Shown here: positions 12,101 to 22,516 of the stretch, piece after piece
Layout: every line of letters begins with the position of its first letter
Numbering within the stretch: the first letter of the stretch is position 1
Origin: Adiantum capillus-veneris
Taxonomy: Eukaryota > Streptophyta > Polypodiopsida > Polypodiales > Pteridaceae
Length of the DNA stretch: 64,000 bases
Assembly (NCBI GenBank): GCA_014529385.2
Contig: CM043969.1
Location: forward strand, 35,597,446 to 35,661,445
Direction of reading: 5' to 3'
Translations under genes and position numbers: made by a program
Notes under the pieces: model-generated
The model's database searches: none
What the model saw: only the letters and a program-made list of their open reading frames with translations
What the model was told of the DNA's origin: nothing

Positions 12101-12970
12101 ATTTTGTCAGAGCTACCAACACTCATGCCTCCTTGTTGGAAGTACACATTCTTTGTTAGCTCTAGTGTTGGAAGGGAAACAATTGGTGCTGTGTTGCTAC
12201 AACAAGATCCCCACAGTACAAGGATGCGACCCATCTACTTTGCTAGTAGGGTTATGAATGCTTTGGAGAGAGACTACACAGAAGCAGAACTCATGATGCT
12301 TTCTCTCATGTTTGCGGTGAGAAAGTTTAGATCCTACCTGCTACCAAAACCTTTTGTAATTCTCACTGCAGAAAATTTGTTCCCTTGGGTGTCATCTCAA
12401 ATGAATCTTAGTACTAGGATCTCAAAGTGGATTATGGAGTTGCAAGAGTTTCAATACTCTTTCAAGGTAGAAGATAGTGTGCGTGCACAATTGGCAGGGA
12501 TTCTCACTTATAGGGTGCACGAAAAGGAGATTAAGGTGCCTGAAGTAAAGACCCTACCATTGCCACCACCAAAAAGTATTCCTAATGCTTTTACTTTGTT
12601 CTTTGATGGAGCTTTTCGTCGAGCCACAGGAAAAGCAGGGGGAGGGCTAGTGTTGCTCAACCCAAGTGGAGAGGTGGTCATGAAAGAGAAGTTCAATCTA
12701 CCAAGTTCAGCTAGCAACAATGAAGCAGAATATGACACTCTACTTCATGGTTTGAAGATGTGCATTGGCCAAGGGATACAACGCCTCATGGTAAAGGGAG
12801 ATGAACTTCTCATTGTTAAACAGATTTTAGGCATTTGGGCATGCAAGAATGAAAGCTTACGGACAAAAGTTCATGCCATTCGTAGATTGTTTAATCAATT
12901 TGAAGAAGTGCAACTATATCATATTCCTAGGAAACAGAAACCACTGCAAAAGCTCGCCAAAGCTCACTGA
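9188..12970 (+). CDS. Gypsy D gag-pol, truncated in second RNase H
   Basis: 1,260 codons with no internal stop. Order: retrotransposon gag (about residues 15-190), zinc knuckle CWNCGESGHGMYNC (near 246), aspartic protease with DGGAQICIM instead of D-S/T-G (near 458; ILGRPWL further on), and RT (CVDYRPLNEATKRDHFPLPF near 747; MPFGLTNAPATFQRF; FIDDF near 847). Next comes a Ty3-type RNase H whose acidic residues are largely replaced (SSSVGRETIGAVLLQ, ILTAENLFPW). Last is a second RNase H with intact-looking D-E-D positions (LFFDGAFRRA, NNEAEYDTLL, VKGDELLIVKQ; residues 1137-1250). The last ~10 codons (PLQKLAKAH) come from the copia leader. Integrase and LTR are absent. The dual RNase H is the hallmark of Tat-lineage gypsy elements. 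Confidence 0.9.
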   Translation: MESQRQMSGYPLFFGEPGEDAELFLPNFKMSCRIKRIVTDQERVEMFEVVLRKDASTWFDSLPEEVKGNYTEVLNRFKRYFFDPQNTQKLWQDIVSHKQKDLDDYYLYKQEFLRLWALWIRNVANPGDGAEFLKKERFIAGLFPDLKVKVEAGAPTTFDAAETRAAEKYRKLKCLRGEVPIEVLRPKGKSQASTSRELPDVTAEVIEKLNESLSSLSIHLAQAVGPKGQAKKSEEREPRTRRVLQCWNCGESGHGMYNCPWPRGEPGRPNLNYPVMNAGEGAGQQPRLLQRPNGPRPPPQGVEGVPTLPDPNVHVVEVTNSNEFDMEANGIKRGRGKGKEKEGVPSQSDHGQGKKAKETKEAKRTRRRINLQDFPLGHGMAPYNLLEDMRGKGPDISWPQFLALCPQVRRDLTKAVSTRRKVKESFPIVKIAHAEMNEDITPVLDCYIKGRLVRKGLVDGGAQICIMTEGLMQRLCMHIHETPEIKVKMANNSKARCVGICKNVFVEAFGIKKAVDFYVMLTKGSGYPFILGRPWLMKMRALQDWESGKLICRNDNHKKVVFDMKEQRQEELHEESSRSETEEDWTENTSEEESSGSITEEESSIEVMGVRFKPSNQETSCQGLEEVGPQENEGVQDEGMLEGMLSTTLTKDEREEFKCVLRKFPRLFAKDYTDVRGVDTVQHKIELKPEATPKAQKLRRLGVIKEQALLKEVRKLLAAGFIYPVENSEWVSPVVVTPKKNGKWRVCVDYRPLNEATKRDHFPLPFQDEILNEVAGHEKYTVCDGYSGYFQIGIALEDQLKTTFITPWGCYAFRVMPFGLTNAPATFQRFMNMVFQAFFGKSIRVFIDDFCIYSSKSLHLQRVEEGLKKLYDMGGQLNPDKCHIAEDEVILLGHKVSYKGIEVDPSKAKALIELPSPKSLKEVISFIQKVKYMSRFIHLASELLHPLQKLTQQVEFAWSDEIEEYFCNIKVILSELPTLMPPCWKYTFFVSSSVGRETIGAVLLQQDPHSTRMRPIYFASRVMNALERDYTEAELMMLSLMFAVRKFRSYLLPKPFVILTAENLFPWVSSQMNLSTRISKWIMELQEFQYSFKVEDSVRAQLAGILTYRVHEKEIKVPEVKTLPLPPPKSIPNAFTLFFDGAFRRATGKAGGGLVLLNPSGEVVMKEKFNLPSSASNNEAEYDTLLHGLKMCIGQGIQRLMVKGDELLIVKQILGIWACKNESLRTKVHAIRRLFNQFEEVQLYHIPRKQKPLQKLAKAH

Positions 12971-13035
12971 AATCGGAGAAAGTGAGCAGGCGTGTGCTGG
13001 AGCAGCTGGCGACTAAGCCCGGGAGGACGTGACCT
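12941..13035 (-). other. Copia B leader, PBS-proximal part
   Basis: About 95 bases of copia leader between the PBS and the gypsy D breakpoint. They lie in the opposite orientation to gypsy D. No TSD for gypsy D is seen at this junction. Confidence 0.6.
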
Positions 13036-13048
13036 GCTCTGATACCAA
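13036..13048 (-). other. Primer binding site of copia B
   Basis: On the minus strand TTGGTATCAGAGC, the standard plant copia PBS complementary to the 3' end of initiator-Met tRNA, one base from the 5' LTR. Confidence 0.95.
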
Positions 13049-13049
13049 T

Positions 13050-13276
13050 TGTTGGAATTAGGGTTGCAGAGAAACACACACAGCTTGGAGAAGACGAAGG
13101 AAACTCAAGGCACACAATAGAGAGTGTGTTACTTAGTGTGCAATGGAAAGATAGATAGCCCTAGAGTGATGGGCGTATATACAATGCACGGGGGAAAAAA
13201 CCTCCTAAAGAGGGAAAAAATGCCCCGGCGGTCCTAGTGTGTTCACACACATCACTACCACATGTATATGGTAACA
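13050..13276 (-). repeat. 5' LTR of copia B
   Basis: 227 bp with TGTT...AACA ends. It is the partner of 946-1,172 with three differences (about 1.3%). Confidence 0.95.
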
Positions 13277-13281
13277 AAAGG
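13277..13281. repeat. Right target-site duplication of copia B (AAAGG)
   Basis: Identical to 941-945 and directly abuts the LTR end. Confidence 0.93.
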
Positions 13282-14637
13282 GCATTCTCCATCGGGCAGC
13301 TATTACACTCCCACTCCAACACTGAAGTAGAGTTTGCAGCTTTAATTCGTGGGTTAGAACAATGTATTTTGCGAGGGATTCAGCACCTAAATGTGTTTGG
13401 CAATGCTCTGCTTTTGATAAAGCAGATAAACGACACTTGGGTTTGTAAAAATCAGGTTTTACTTGGTCAACTACGCCAAGTTAAGGATCTTTTAAGAAAG
13501 TTGGAAGTAGTGCAATTACTTCATGTCCCGAGGACAGAAAATCAGGAGGCAGATGCTCTAGCCAAGGAAAGAATACAAGACGTTCCCATAGGAGCAATCA
13601 AACTAAAACTACCCCTCTTTCAAGGTAGTGATGCTATGCATGATATCATCAGCTTCTTAGACACAGGAGAATGTCCTGAAGGGTACACTAAGGGCCAGAA
13701 ATAGTGGCTGGTAAGGAAGGCTACAAGGTACCGCCTTGTAAACGACCACTTGTATTGTAAAGGCAATGATCAGATTCTCAGGCGAGTACCAACCTCCAGT
13801 GAGATCACGGAGGTAATTTCAAGTTGTCATGATGGTGTCTCCGGTGGTCATTTTTCTTTAGATATCACAAGTAGGAAGATTCTACACGCAGGATACTCTT
13901 GGCCTAGTCTAAATAGGGATGTGCACCATTAGTGTAAAACATGCAAGGCCTGTCAAGTGGCGAGTGATCGCACACTAACCTATGAGACACAGACTCCTAT
14001 CACCTCATACACTCCGTTTGAGAAATGGGGAATAGATGCAATCGATCCTCTACCAAGGGCCCAATCAGGTAAACTATACATTCTAGTTGGTGTAGACTAC
14101 ATGACCTGATGGGAGAAAGCAGCAGCCACTACCCGCATTACAGCCCAAGAGGTAGCGAAGTTCATATTTGAGCACATCTGTTGCCGTTTTGGCACTCCTC
14201 TTGAGATAATATCTGATAGGGGACCAGCTTTCAGAGGCAATCTGGTTGGAGAACTGATGAAAAAGTTAGGCATTACATGCCGACATTCCACATCATACTA
14301 TTCAAGGGCTTAAGGAAAAGGGTCTGGAAAAAGGCATGTTAGTATTGATACGACAACAGATTTGACACCAGGAAGAACAAGAAATTTCAACCTAGATGGG
14401 AAGGACCATTCATTGTCAAAAGGCGCTATGACAATGGCAGTTATAAGTTAATGGAAGCAGATAGGAGAATTCACAAGACTAGAGTCGATGGAAGGAGGCG
14501 AAAGAGGTATTTCCTTAGGTTTGATCCAGAGTTCATGCTAGATATTCCACAACAGGGAGAACCCTCCAACTCCATGACTAAAGAATCAAAGGTAGGGCTA
14601 GAAACATGAATGCCTCTAGCCAGACACGAGGGCTAAT
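13282..14637 (+). pseudogene. Gypsy A: second RNase H and integrase (right half)
   Basis: Continues the frame of 1-945 without loss (AFSIGQLLHSHSNTEVEF, FGNALLLIKQI, LLHVPRTENQEADALAK). The integrase follows: zinc-binding region (CHDGVSGGHFSLDITSRKI, CKTCKACQVAS) and core (FEKWGIDAIDPLP, FGTPLEIISDRGP). Damage includes a stop at 13,702-13,704, TAG at 13,930, TGA at 14,107 and an internal deletion at about 14,308. Compared with the gypsy C integrase, that deletion removes the catalytic Glu region and jumps to the C-terminal part (KGMLVLI, RWEGPFIVKRRYDNGSYKLME). A purine-containing stretch before 14,638 marks the LTR start. Confidence 0.85.
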
Positions 14638-14988
14638 GACGGCCGGTTTTTGAAACCGTGACCGCAAGAACCAAACCCCAAGAAGGGCCGGGGAGAGCAT
14701 ATTACCAAGAAAAAATGATAAAAAACAATTTTTTTTAAACATTCACTACGCCTCTAGGCTTAACCACTGGCGGGATGTCACCAATTTGGCCACATCTCTC
14801 CATTATTGCCAGAAGACAAAGCCCTCTCTCTCCCTCCTGCTCGGCTCTGCCAACACTCTCTCTCTCACTTACCCTGCCTCTGCATCGCCAGGCCCAATGA
14901 GCGCATTAAAAAAAAATTTTCCACCGTCTATATTCCCTGGTAGGCCGCCACGCTTTTGTAAATTTCTCTCTCTCTCTTTCATTATTCA

Positions 14989-15045
<57 letters not shown>

Positions 15046-16450
15046 CTCGTCCATACCCCTGCCCAGCGGGACGCCATACCTCACCCCTCCCTCTTCCCTC
15101 TCGTCCACACCCCCTCGACTTCACTCTCCTCTCCATCTCTCCCCTCTTGTTTTCTTCCCACCGGCGGACCACTGCTCGCTCTTCCCCTATTTTCCTCTCC
15201 CTCAATTAGCTCTCTCTTGATCTCTCTGTGTGCGATCCCGCCATGAAAATTAATTATTATTATTATTATTATTTTTTCTCTCTCTCTCTCATAACCCAAT
15301 CCCCTCCCATTGACCTTTTTCGGCCCCCTCTCACTCTCTGTCGAGCAAGCGGGCCCAAGCCCCCACACTCCCTCTATCGCGCTCTCGTCAGCCCACAGGT
15401 GCCGCCACAGGGCACGCTCTCTCACTCTCTCTTAATCAACACACACACACACACACATCCTCACACACCCCACTCTCCCTATCTCGCGCTCTCTCTGTGT
15501 TGAGCAGCTCGCAAGCCGTGCAGTGCACGGGGCACACACTCTCTCTCATCCTCACAGACTCCATTTCCACTCCCTCGCCATCTCACTCCCGCCCTCTAAG
15601 TCGGCCCACCAAAGCGAGCCCATCCCACACTCCCTCTCTCGCGCTCTCGACCTGTGCAGGCGCTAGATAACTTATTGCACCCCCACCCCCCGTTCCCACG
15701 CACACCTTGCCATATACACCCACACACCTATACACTCACATATATAGCACGCACGCCTACACGCACGAGTAAAATATACACATACACGCGCACGCATATA
15801 ACCACACACTGGGAAAAAAAAAGTCAAGGAATCGATGTCATCGACAAAAAAAGGATGGCCAAGTCGCGCCGCCAACATGGAAACAAGAAAAGACGCCGAA
15901 GGCATGCCCGGCCGACCCCGAAAATGACGAATGCACTACACCGACGCACGAGCTAGGCCGCCGTTCACCGGCACCGCATCCACGATGCCCTGTTTAGTAA
16001 AATCCATAAGTTGTCGTCATTTTTCTCAGTTTTAAACCAAATCTTGTAAAAAATACCAATTTGTAAATTATCACCTCTCTCTAGGTGATGGCCACAAAGG
16101 CCCACCTAGGAGTTTTCCTTTATAATGTTTCCCAAGACAAAGCAAGGGTCAACTATCAGGACCCACCGCCTTGCTTTGTCTCCTCTGATTAGAACCCTAA
16201 TCTAATCAGATTACCCTAATCTAAATCAGCGAGCACTTATAAAAAGGCAGTGAAAGGTCACTACCAGGGGGGGTGCAGTTATATCAGAGGTCAGCACTTG
16301 GTAGTATTTTGATGGGAGGGATTGGCAACATTTGCATCACGAGAGAGGGGGGCTTAGTCTAGCGATTTTCTTTGAGAGATTGCACCATGTAAAGAAGTTA
16401 TGTTTACATCTCGACTCCAACGGTCGAAAAACACACACTCATGTTGGCAA
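14638..16450 (+). repeat. 3' LTR of gypsy A (right end approximate)
   Basis: Starts TGACGGCCGG after GAGGGCTAA, as gypsy C does after a similar tract. It contains a (TC)n run at 14,995-15,041, CA-rich and CT-rich low complexity, and a TATA-like TTATAAAAAGG near 16,237. No genes: apparent long frames here are translations of simple repeats. The right end is inferred from CATGTTGGCA before a TTTTCGTGTCC motif. Confidence 0.5.
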
Positions 16451-17404
16451 GGTTTTCGTGTCCATGAGTCTACAGTGCGATCAGGTGGTGGTGCATGGGT
16501 GGATGTAGAATATGTGTTGGTTGGGTTCGTGCTCGGGGTGGAGGTGCTCTCTCTCTAGGGGGTGACAGCTGGTCTATCCTACCTCCTCTATTATAGGGTT
16601 GTCGCGGTTGAGGACAGTAGTACATACCGTGACCATCTTCTCCACAGTTGTAGTAGTGATACTCCCTGTTTGGTCATCGTGCCCTTCCCGGGTCCTAATC
16701 TCTCTCCTGATTCCTTCCTTGCTGTATCAAGTGGACATACAAATTCTGCACTTGATCATTAATGTGGGCCAACATATCTTGTCGGTCATTTCTTACCCCA
16801 ATAGCCAATGGTGGTGTAGGTGGAGTGGTGGTTGTCATTGTTGGTGGTTGATGTGATGTTCCTACTTTTGTTGACTCGGTTTCTTTGGCTTTCATCCACA
16901 TCTTCTAGTCCTTAAGGCGAGCAATCTCCACGGCTAGATCACATGTAGCTGGGAACCTACCCTTCACCTTCTCCTTGAGTGATGGCCATAAGCCATGCTT
17001 GAACCGGTCCTTTCTTAGGAAATTGGGTGCAACTTCTCCTCTTGCTAGTGACTCAACCCACTGTATCCACAAATCCACGAACTTGGACTCATAGGTGGCA
17101 TACTCTAAAAGACCCTCCTGCTTCAAGTCCCTCAACTTGTCCCACAGTCTGAAGTGGTACCTCCCCCAAAATGGCTCCTAAAATCAATTTTTAGGAGCTC
17201 CCAGTTATCCTCAGTTGCTCGTGGGAGTGCATTGTACCACGACCTAGCTTCTAGCTTCATGAGATGCTTAAAGGTTATAACCCAAGACTCATCTGTGTCT
17301 TTGTTGCTTACTACACATGCTACTTCAAAGTCATCTAAGAAATCTGCTACGAAATTCTCCCTCTTCTTTCCTTTAAATGTTAGAAATTCTACACTTGCCC
17401 TGAT

Positions 17405-17406
<2 letters not shown>
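16451..17406 (-). pseudogene. Gypsy B' gag fragment, inverted
   Basis: Minus-strand gag remnants: N-terminal part (FKHLMKLEARSWYNALPRAT near 17,250), middle (LLEYATYESKFVDLWIQWVE, LRKDRFKHGLWPSLKEKVKG at 16,905-17,135), and a zinc knuckle near 16,575-16,640 reading YYNCGEDGHGMYYC with the first Cys lost. It matches the gypsy D gag (DLDDYYLYKQEFLRLWALWI, CWNCGESGHGMYNC) but with several frameshifts. It is cut off downstream of the knuckle. Together with 18,345-19,208 it forms an inverted 5' end of a Tat-like element. 16,451-16,559 shows nothing recognisable. Confidence 0.75.

Positions 17407-17480
<74 letters not shown>
17407..17480. repeat. (GA)n microsatellite
   Basis: A perfect GA run of about 74 bases. 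It lies between gag B' and its leader. Confidence 0.95.
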
Positions 17481-17483
<3 letters not shown>

Positions 17484-18319
17484 AGAAAGATACATTGCTT
17501 AGCTTACAATCCAAAAGATTTTTTTATTTTTCTCTTACAAGAAGGCCTGTATACCCTTTCTATACTAGAACATAGATTAAAATTTCAAATGGTACATTAC
17601 CTTATACCAAAGGTAGGACAAATGGCTGGTGATACCAGAACCTCAAAGAAGCTCTCCCTCCCAGCATAGTGTTGATGATATGTTAATAGTGAGCCTTCCA
17701 ATCTAGTATTACCATGATTGATCGTACTCGTATCGGAATGTGTGATCTGCATTGAGTTAGGTTGTACTAACTCATGTGAAGCTTAGAGGTACTTAATCAC
17801 TGTCAAAACTTGTGGGAGAGAGTAGTGTCCTTTCTTGACACAGACTTAGTAGATCCCTAGTCTCTCTAGTGAGAGCGTGAGCATGTGCTTCCATTATCTG
17901 TGCTGCACCATCAGGTGCAACTTGGAAACTGACTGTGATCACTGATAATTACCTTGGTGACTTGAGCTACCCGATTCTCAAAGTAGAATAGTGTTGACTC
18001 TCTACTGTGAAGAGATCCCTCCATCTTGTTGTTGTAGGTTGGTCTAGTAGGTTGCAGACATGGTCTTCTCCTCCTCCTTCTTCTCCTTGGCACACAAGCT
18101 ATGTATATCCAGTGACTCTGACATGTTCGCTATCTTTCCCACTGCAAATCTATCATGGTTATGCCTGGCACTCGAGCCTTGATGGAGATATGAAGTTTGT
18201 CTAGCTGTGCTTGGAGCTCTTCTTCTTTTGTTGTCCAGTTAGAAAACCCTACTAACCAGTCATCCATCCACAAAAGTTTAGGGTTTTTAGTCTTGTAAAC
18301 TGAAGGGTTTCACGAAATG
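17481..18319 (-). other. Gypsy B' leader region
   Basis: Between gag B' and the PBS-like motif. No supported gene; frames here are short and unlike known proteins. Confidence 0.4.
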
Positions 18320-18340
18320 ATCCTTCGTGGGGACGCGAAG
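18320..18340 (-). other. PBS-like motif of gypsy B'
   Basis: On the minus strand TCGCGTCCCCACGAAGGATC follows the LTR end after a short T-rich spacer, in the same place as the motifs at 7,530 and 36,478. Confidence 0.5.
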
Positions 18341-18344
18341 AAAA

Positions 18345-18561
18345 TGATAGTCGAAATTGACGTGCTAGGTGGGGTGGCCTTTACACCACACATAGCCTGA
18401 AATCCCCAAGAATCATCTCAGGGAGGTAGCACCTAAGATGTGCTATCCTATAACTCTAAAGGGGCACCACCTAGCATAAGTGTGGCTAGGATGCATATCA
18501 TAGCCTTGGACTTTTCACTCTAGCACAACACACCCAAACCACATTCTTTTGAATACTGACT

Positions 18562-18633
<72 letters not shown>

Positions 18634-19208
18634 AGAGAGAGTGTAGAGAGAGAGAGAGAGAGACTATTCTTTTCTTATCATTCCATACTATGAAAAATCC
18701 CAAAGGGATACACAAACATTCCCAATAGCTTCCATAGAGAATAAACTACCATCCAAAGGGTGGATGCTTACACTCGACTTCTATCACATGATACAACCCA
18801 AGTACATAGGTCTTGATGGCAAAGAGGTCCTTCTATTGATGTAGTTCAACAACAAGGTTACAAGCTATTTCCCACTCCAAGATGGGGCTTAGGCTAACCA
18901 AAATATTTTTTATGAGCTAGATGTGTGTCTAAACCCATATTTCAATGGTGCTAACATCAAGTGCTCCTAATTCCATGTGCTTAGAGTGCCAACCTTCCAA
19001 AAGAGCTACCAATTGTCTATCATGCTTGTGTAGGGTGTGCATATTTTTATTATTATAGTGATATTGTGCTTTTCAGCATTGGCATTCTCCTCTGTGCGAT
19101 CCTTAAGTGGAGAGCTCACCCTCCTTATATAGGATTTTGGGAGTGGTGACCTCTCTTACTATTGGGGTGAGAGAGAGTATGAGTGTGCCATGTGATTGCG
19201 GGCCTGCT
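18345..19208 (-). repeat. Gypsy B' LTR fragment, inverted copy of 21,921-22,754
   Basis: The reverse complement matches the R-U5 part of the gypsy C LTR over about 850 bases with scattered differences. The match includes the TATATAAGG promoter, a microsatellite (GA here at 18,563-18,660, TC there at 22,466-22,514) and the TTCGACTATCA end. It stops near GGCCTGC at 19,208, where it meets the gypsy C integrase after a short CT-rich link. 18,660-19,208 has no gene. Confidence 0.85.
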
Positions 19209-19227
19209 CTCTCTCTAATAAAATTAC

Positions 19228-20308
19228 CGGGATAATTACCATCTATCATGATGGTGTTTTTCGCAATCACTTTGCTCTAAATATAACAAGCAGGAAAATC
19301 TTACAGGCTGGTTTTTAATGGCCTAGACTCAATCATGATGTACACCACTGGTGTAAGACATGTAAGTTGTGTCAAAGTGCCAGTAATAGGTCACTCATGC
19401 ATGAACCACAGACACCTATCCTCTCATATGGGCCATTTGAGAAATGGGGTATAGATGCCATAGGACCATTGCCTAGGGAAAACTCCAGAAAGTTCTATAT
19501 CATCATGGGGATTGACTATATGACTAGATGGGCGGAAGCTATAGCCACAACTAGGATCAGAGTTGTGGAGGTAGCCAAGTTTTTCTATGAGCACATCTGT
19601 TGTAGGTTTGGGACACCATTAGAAATCATCTCTCATAGAGGGCCAAGTTTTTGGGCAGACTTTGTAGGGGAGTTAATGCAAAAACTAGGCATTACAAAGA
19701 GGCACTCCACACCATATTACCCTCAATGTAGTTGCCTAGTTGAAAACGTGAATGGAATGATTTGTAAAATCATCACCAAGTAGGTTAACAATAATCCTGG
19801 GGATTGGGATAAGTATCTACTCCGGGCTTTGTGGGCCTACTGAACCTCATTCCGAATGTCTTTGGGGTTCACCCCATATCTTTTGGTATTTGGTAAGGAG
19901 GTAATCTTACCTATTGAGGTGCAACTACAAAGTATCAGAATAATGGAGAGCCAGCTTCAACAACCCAGCATGCATTTGAAAGATCGCATCCTTGACTTGG
20001 AACGACTACAGATGGACAGAGAGGAGGCAATCAATCATTATGCGGCACAGGTAAAACATATACGTCCTAGTTTCAATCAACATCTTCGGTGCAAAGATTT
20101 AAAAAAGGGCATGTTGGTGCTCTACCATGACAATTGCTTCGACACACACAAGGATAAGAAGTTCATACTCCGATGGGAAGGTCCTTTCATCATCAGGAAG
20201 AAATATGCCAATGGGAGTTACCAACTCATGGAAGTGGATGGAAATCTTCATAAGACGAGAGTCAATGGAGGCTTAAACCCTACTTTCTACGATTTGATCA
20301 AGCTCTAG
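19228..20308 (+). pseudogene. Gypsy C integrase and C-terminal tail
   Basis: Starts within the zinc-binding region (YHDGVFRNHFALNITSRKIL, CKTCKLCQSASN). It continues through the core (FEKWGIDAIGPLPRENSRKF, MTRWAEAIATTRI, RFGTPLEIISHRGPSFWADF, RHSTPYYPQCSCLVENVNG) and ends with the C-terminal domain (FILRWEGPFIIRKKYANGSY, LHKTRVNG). The second catalytic Asp is His (SHRGP) and stops occur at 19,782 and 19,843, so it is inactive. RT and gag are absent; the left junction is the inverted LTR B'. The frame ends about 110 bases before the 3' LTR. Confidence 0.88.
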
Positions 20309-20416
20309 CTATCAACATTCTAGATGAGGATACACCATCAACCTCCACCACCGATGACAACGACCAAACAAATGAGTTAGAGGCATAAATGTCCTAACCT
20401 TTAGGGGGAGGGCTAA

Positions 20417-22460
20417 TGACACGGGGATAGCCGTACCACACTTTAGCTCACTAAGGGCTAATGATGCCCGAATTTTGGAGCTGGGCCGCGAAAACCGACC
20501 CCATTTGGGGAGCAAAAATTAAACAACAAAAAAATCAGTTTTTTTCCTATTTTTCTTGCCTTTTGCCCCCCCCGCCCTTGGAATCACCTTCTTCCCCCCT
20601 CTATCCTCTATTCTCAAGAGAAACAAGCTCTCTCTCTCCCCCTTGCTTGGACTCTCTCTCTCTCTCTCCTCCATGTACCACAATCGGCCAATGGTCTCCC
20701 CCCCCTCTCTCGTTTTGTCAACCCAAAAAGGTCCACAATTGGCCAATGGTCTCCCTCTCTCTCTCTCATTTCCCACCAACGCTCGCTCTCTCTCCATCTC
20801 CCACTCTTGCCATCTCTCTCGCTCGCTCGCTCTCTGTGTAGCATCCAACCAGGACCAGATAAGCTCATTTCTCTGTCTCTCATTACTCACCAACAACCAC
20901 ACGCTCGGTCAGTCTCTCCCTGACCCTCTCTCCCTCCTTCAGCCTCTCGTCGACCGGTTGACTCAAGCTCTCTCTCTCCCCATCTCTGTGTCGGAAGCTA
21001 GGCCAGCCCATAGGGCGCGAAATAGAATCTCTCTCTCTTAACAACCACCACACACACACACACACACACACCCATAACTACACACACACACACTCTCCCA
21101 CTCTCCCTCCCTCTCTCCGCATCTCCCTCATTGTCCCTTTCCCTCTCATGCCCTATCTCTCTCTCTCTTGCTTGGCAGCATGAGCTTGAAGCTGAAGTCG
21201 TGTACTCTCTCTTTCATTAGTTACACACCTACACACACTCACACACACACACAAACCCCACACAAACACTCACTATAACCCACTCTCTTAGACTCTCTCT
21301 CTCTTCCCCCCGCTCACTCATTCTCTCTCTCTCTCCTTTCCTGATCGATCGAGCTAGCAAAAAAAATATCTATCTCCCACTCTCGTTCCCATACACATGC
21401 TTATTGACACACACTCGCACACAACCCATATACATACCCACACACACTCCATCGGTCTCTCTCACCCATATATTATAAACACACACACACCCATACTTTG
21501 TGCACACACAACACGTACATACATGCATGCATAAGCACATATGCATAAACACGTAAAGCAAAGAAGAAAACGAGCACCATACCATCAACAAAAAGAGAAA
21601 GATGACCAAAAGCAATGCAAAAGCAACAACGAATCGAAGGTTGACACCAAAGGCATGCCCCGACCGGCCCCAAAAGTGTCGAATGTGTGGCATCTCGGCA
21701 TTAGCAAAACACCGGTGATAGAAGCAGCATACTCCGTCCCTCTTCTATGACTTTCCCCCATCGGCAACACCCTTGTAAAAACCCCTAAAACAAGTTACCC
21801 TAAGTCTAGCCATGGCTAGCATTTGTACATTCACCTATCGCTACCCCACTCCTTTCCTCTCTCTACTCTCTTCACCTTCTCTCTCCTGCACAATAGAATA
21901 AGAAGAGGATCCACTCAAGCAGGCCTGCAATCACATGGCACACTCACACTCTCTCTCACCCCATAGTAAGAGACGTCACGACTCCCAAAATCCTATATAA
22001 GGAGGGTGAGCCTTCCACTTAAGGATCATAGAGAGGAGAACGTCAATGCTGAGAAGCACAATATCACTATAATCATAACAATATGCCCACCCGACACAAG
22101 CATGATAGACAATTGGTAGTTCTTTTGGAAGGTTGGCACATTAAGCTCATGGAATTAGGAGCACTTGATGTTAGCACCATGGAAATATGGGTTTAGACAC
22201 ACATCTAGATCATAAGAAATATTTTGGTTAGCCTAATCCCCATCTTGAAGCTCGAAATAGCTTGTAACCTTGCTACTAAACTACATCAATAGAAGGACCT
22301 CTTTGCCATCAAGACTTGTGTACTTGGGTTGTCGCATGTGATATAAGTTGAGTACTGTAAGCATCCACCCTCTGGATGGTAGTTTCTTCTCTATGGAAGC
22401 TATTGGGCTTGTCTATGCATCCCTTGGATATTGTTCATAGTATGGAATGATAAGAAAAGG

Positions 22461-22516
<56 letters not shown>

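Larger units (their letters stand above)
4948..12940 (+). mobile_element. Gypsy D: 5' LTR-to-RNase H segment of a Tat-like element inside copia B
   Basis: A plus-strand Ty3/gypsy segment with a long LTR-like region, a PBS-like motif (7,530), extra reading frames (7,601-9,138) and a gag-pol frame (from 9,188). It breaks off inside the second RNase H at about 12,940, right where copia leader sequence begins. Integrase and 3' LTR are missing. The left limit is placed at TGAGTCACGGG by resemblance to the LTR start of gypsy C (TGACACGGGG at 20,417), so it is approximate. Confidence 0.75.
946..13276 (-). mobile_element. Composite Ty1/copia retrotransposon B with an embedded gypsy segment
   Basis: This minus-strand LTR retrotransposon of about 12.3 kb has 227-bp LTRs, a PPT beside the 3' LTR, a PBS beside the 5' LTR and a 5-bp TSD (AAAGG). 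The copia coding part occupies 1,248-4,577 on the minus strand. The leader between PBS and gag contains about 8 kb of plus-strand gypsy DNA (4,948-12,940) that has a 5' LTR but no integrase or 3' LTR. The LTRs differ at only 3 of 227 positions, so integration is recent. The copia pol is disabled (frameshift, stop, internal deletion), so if the composite moved as a unit it used proteins supplied in trans. Whether the gypsy part was carried in, or inserted later and was then trimmed, is not decided by the sequence. Confidence 0.88.

Noticed and set aside
14786-15220. Long open frames on both strands across (TC)n/(GA)n tracts
   Set aside because: Translations are runs of S-L or R-E from simple repeats. 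The same happens at 17,154-17,669, 20,461-21,041 and 54,757-55,291.
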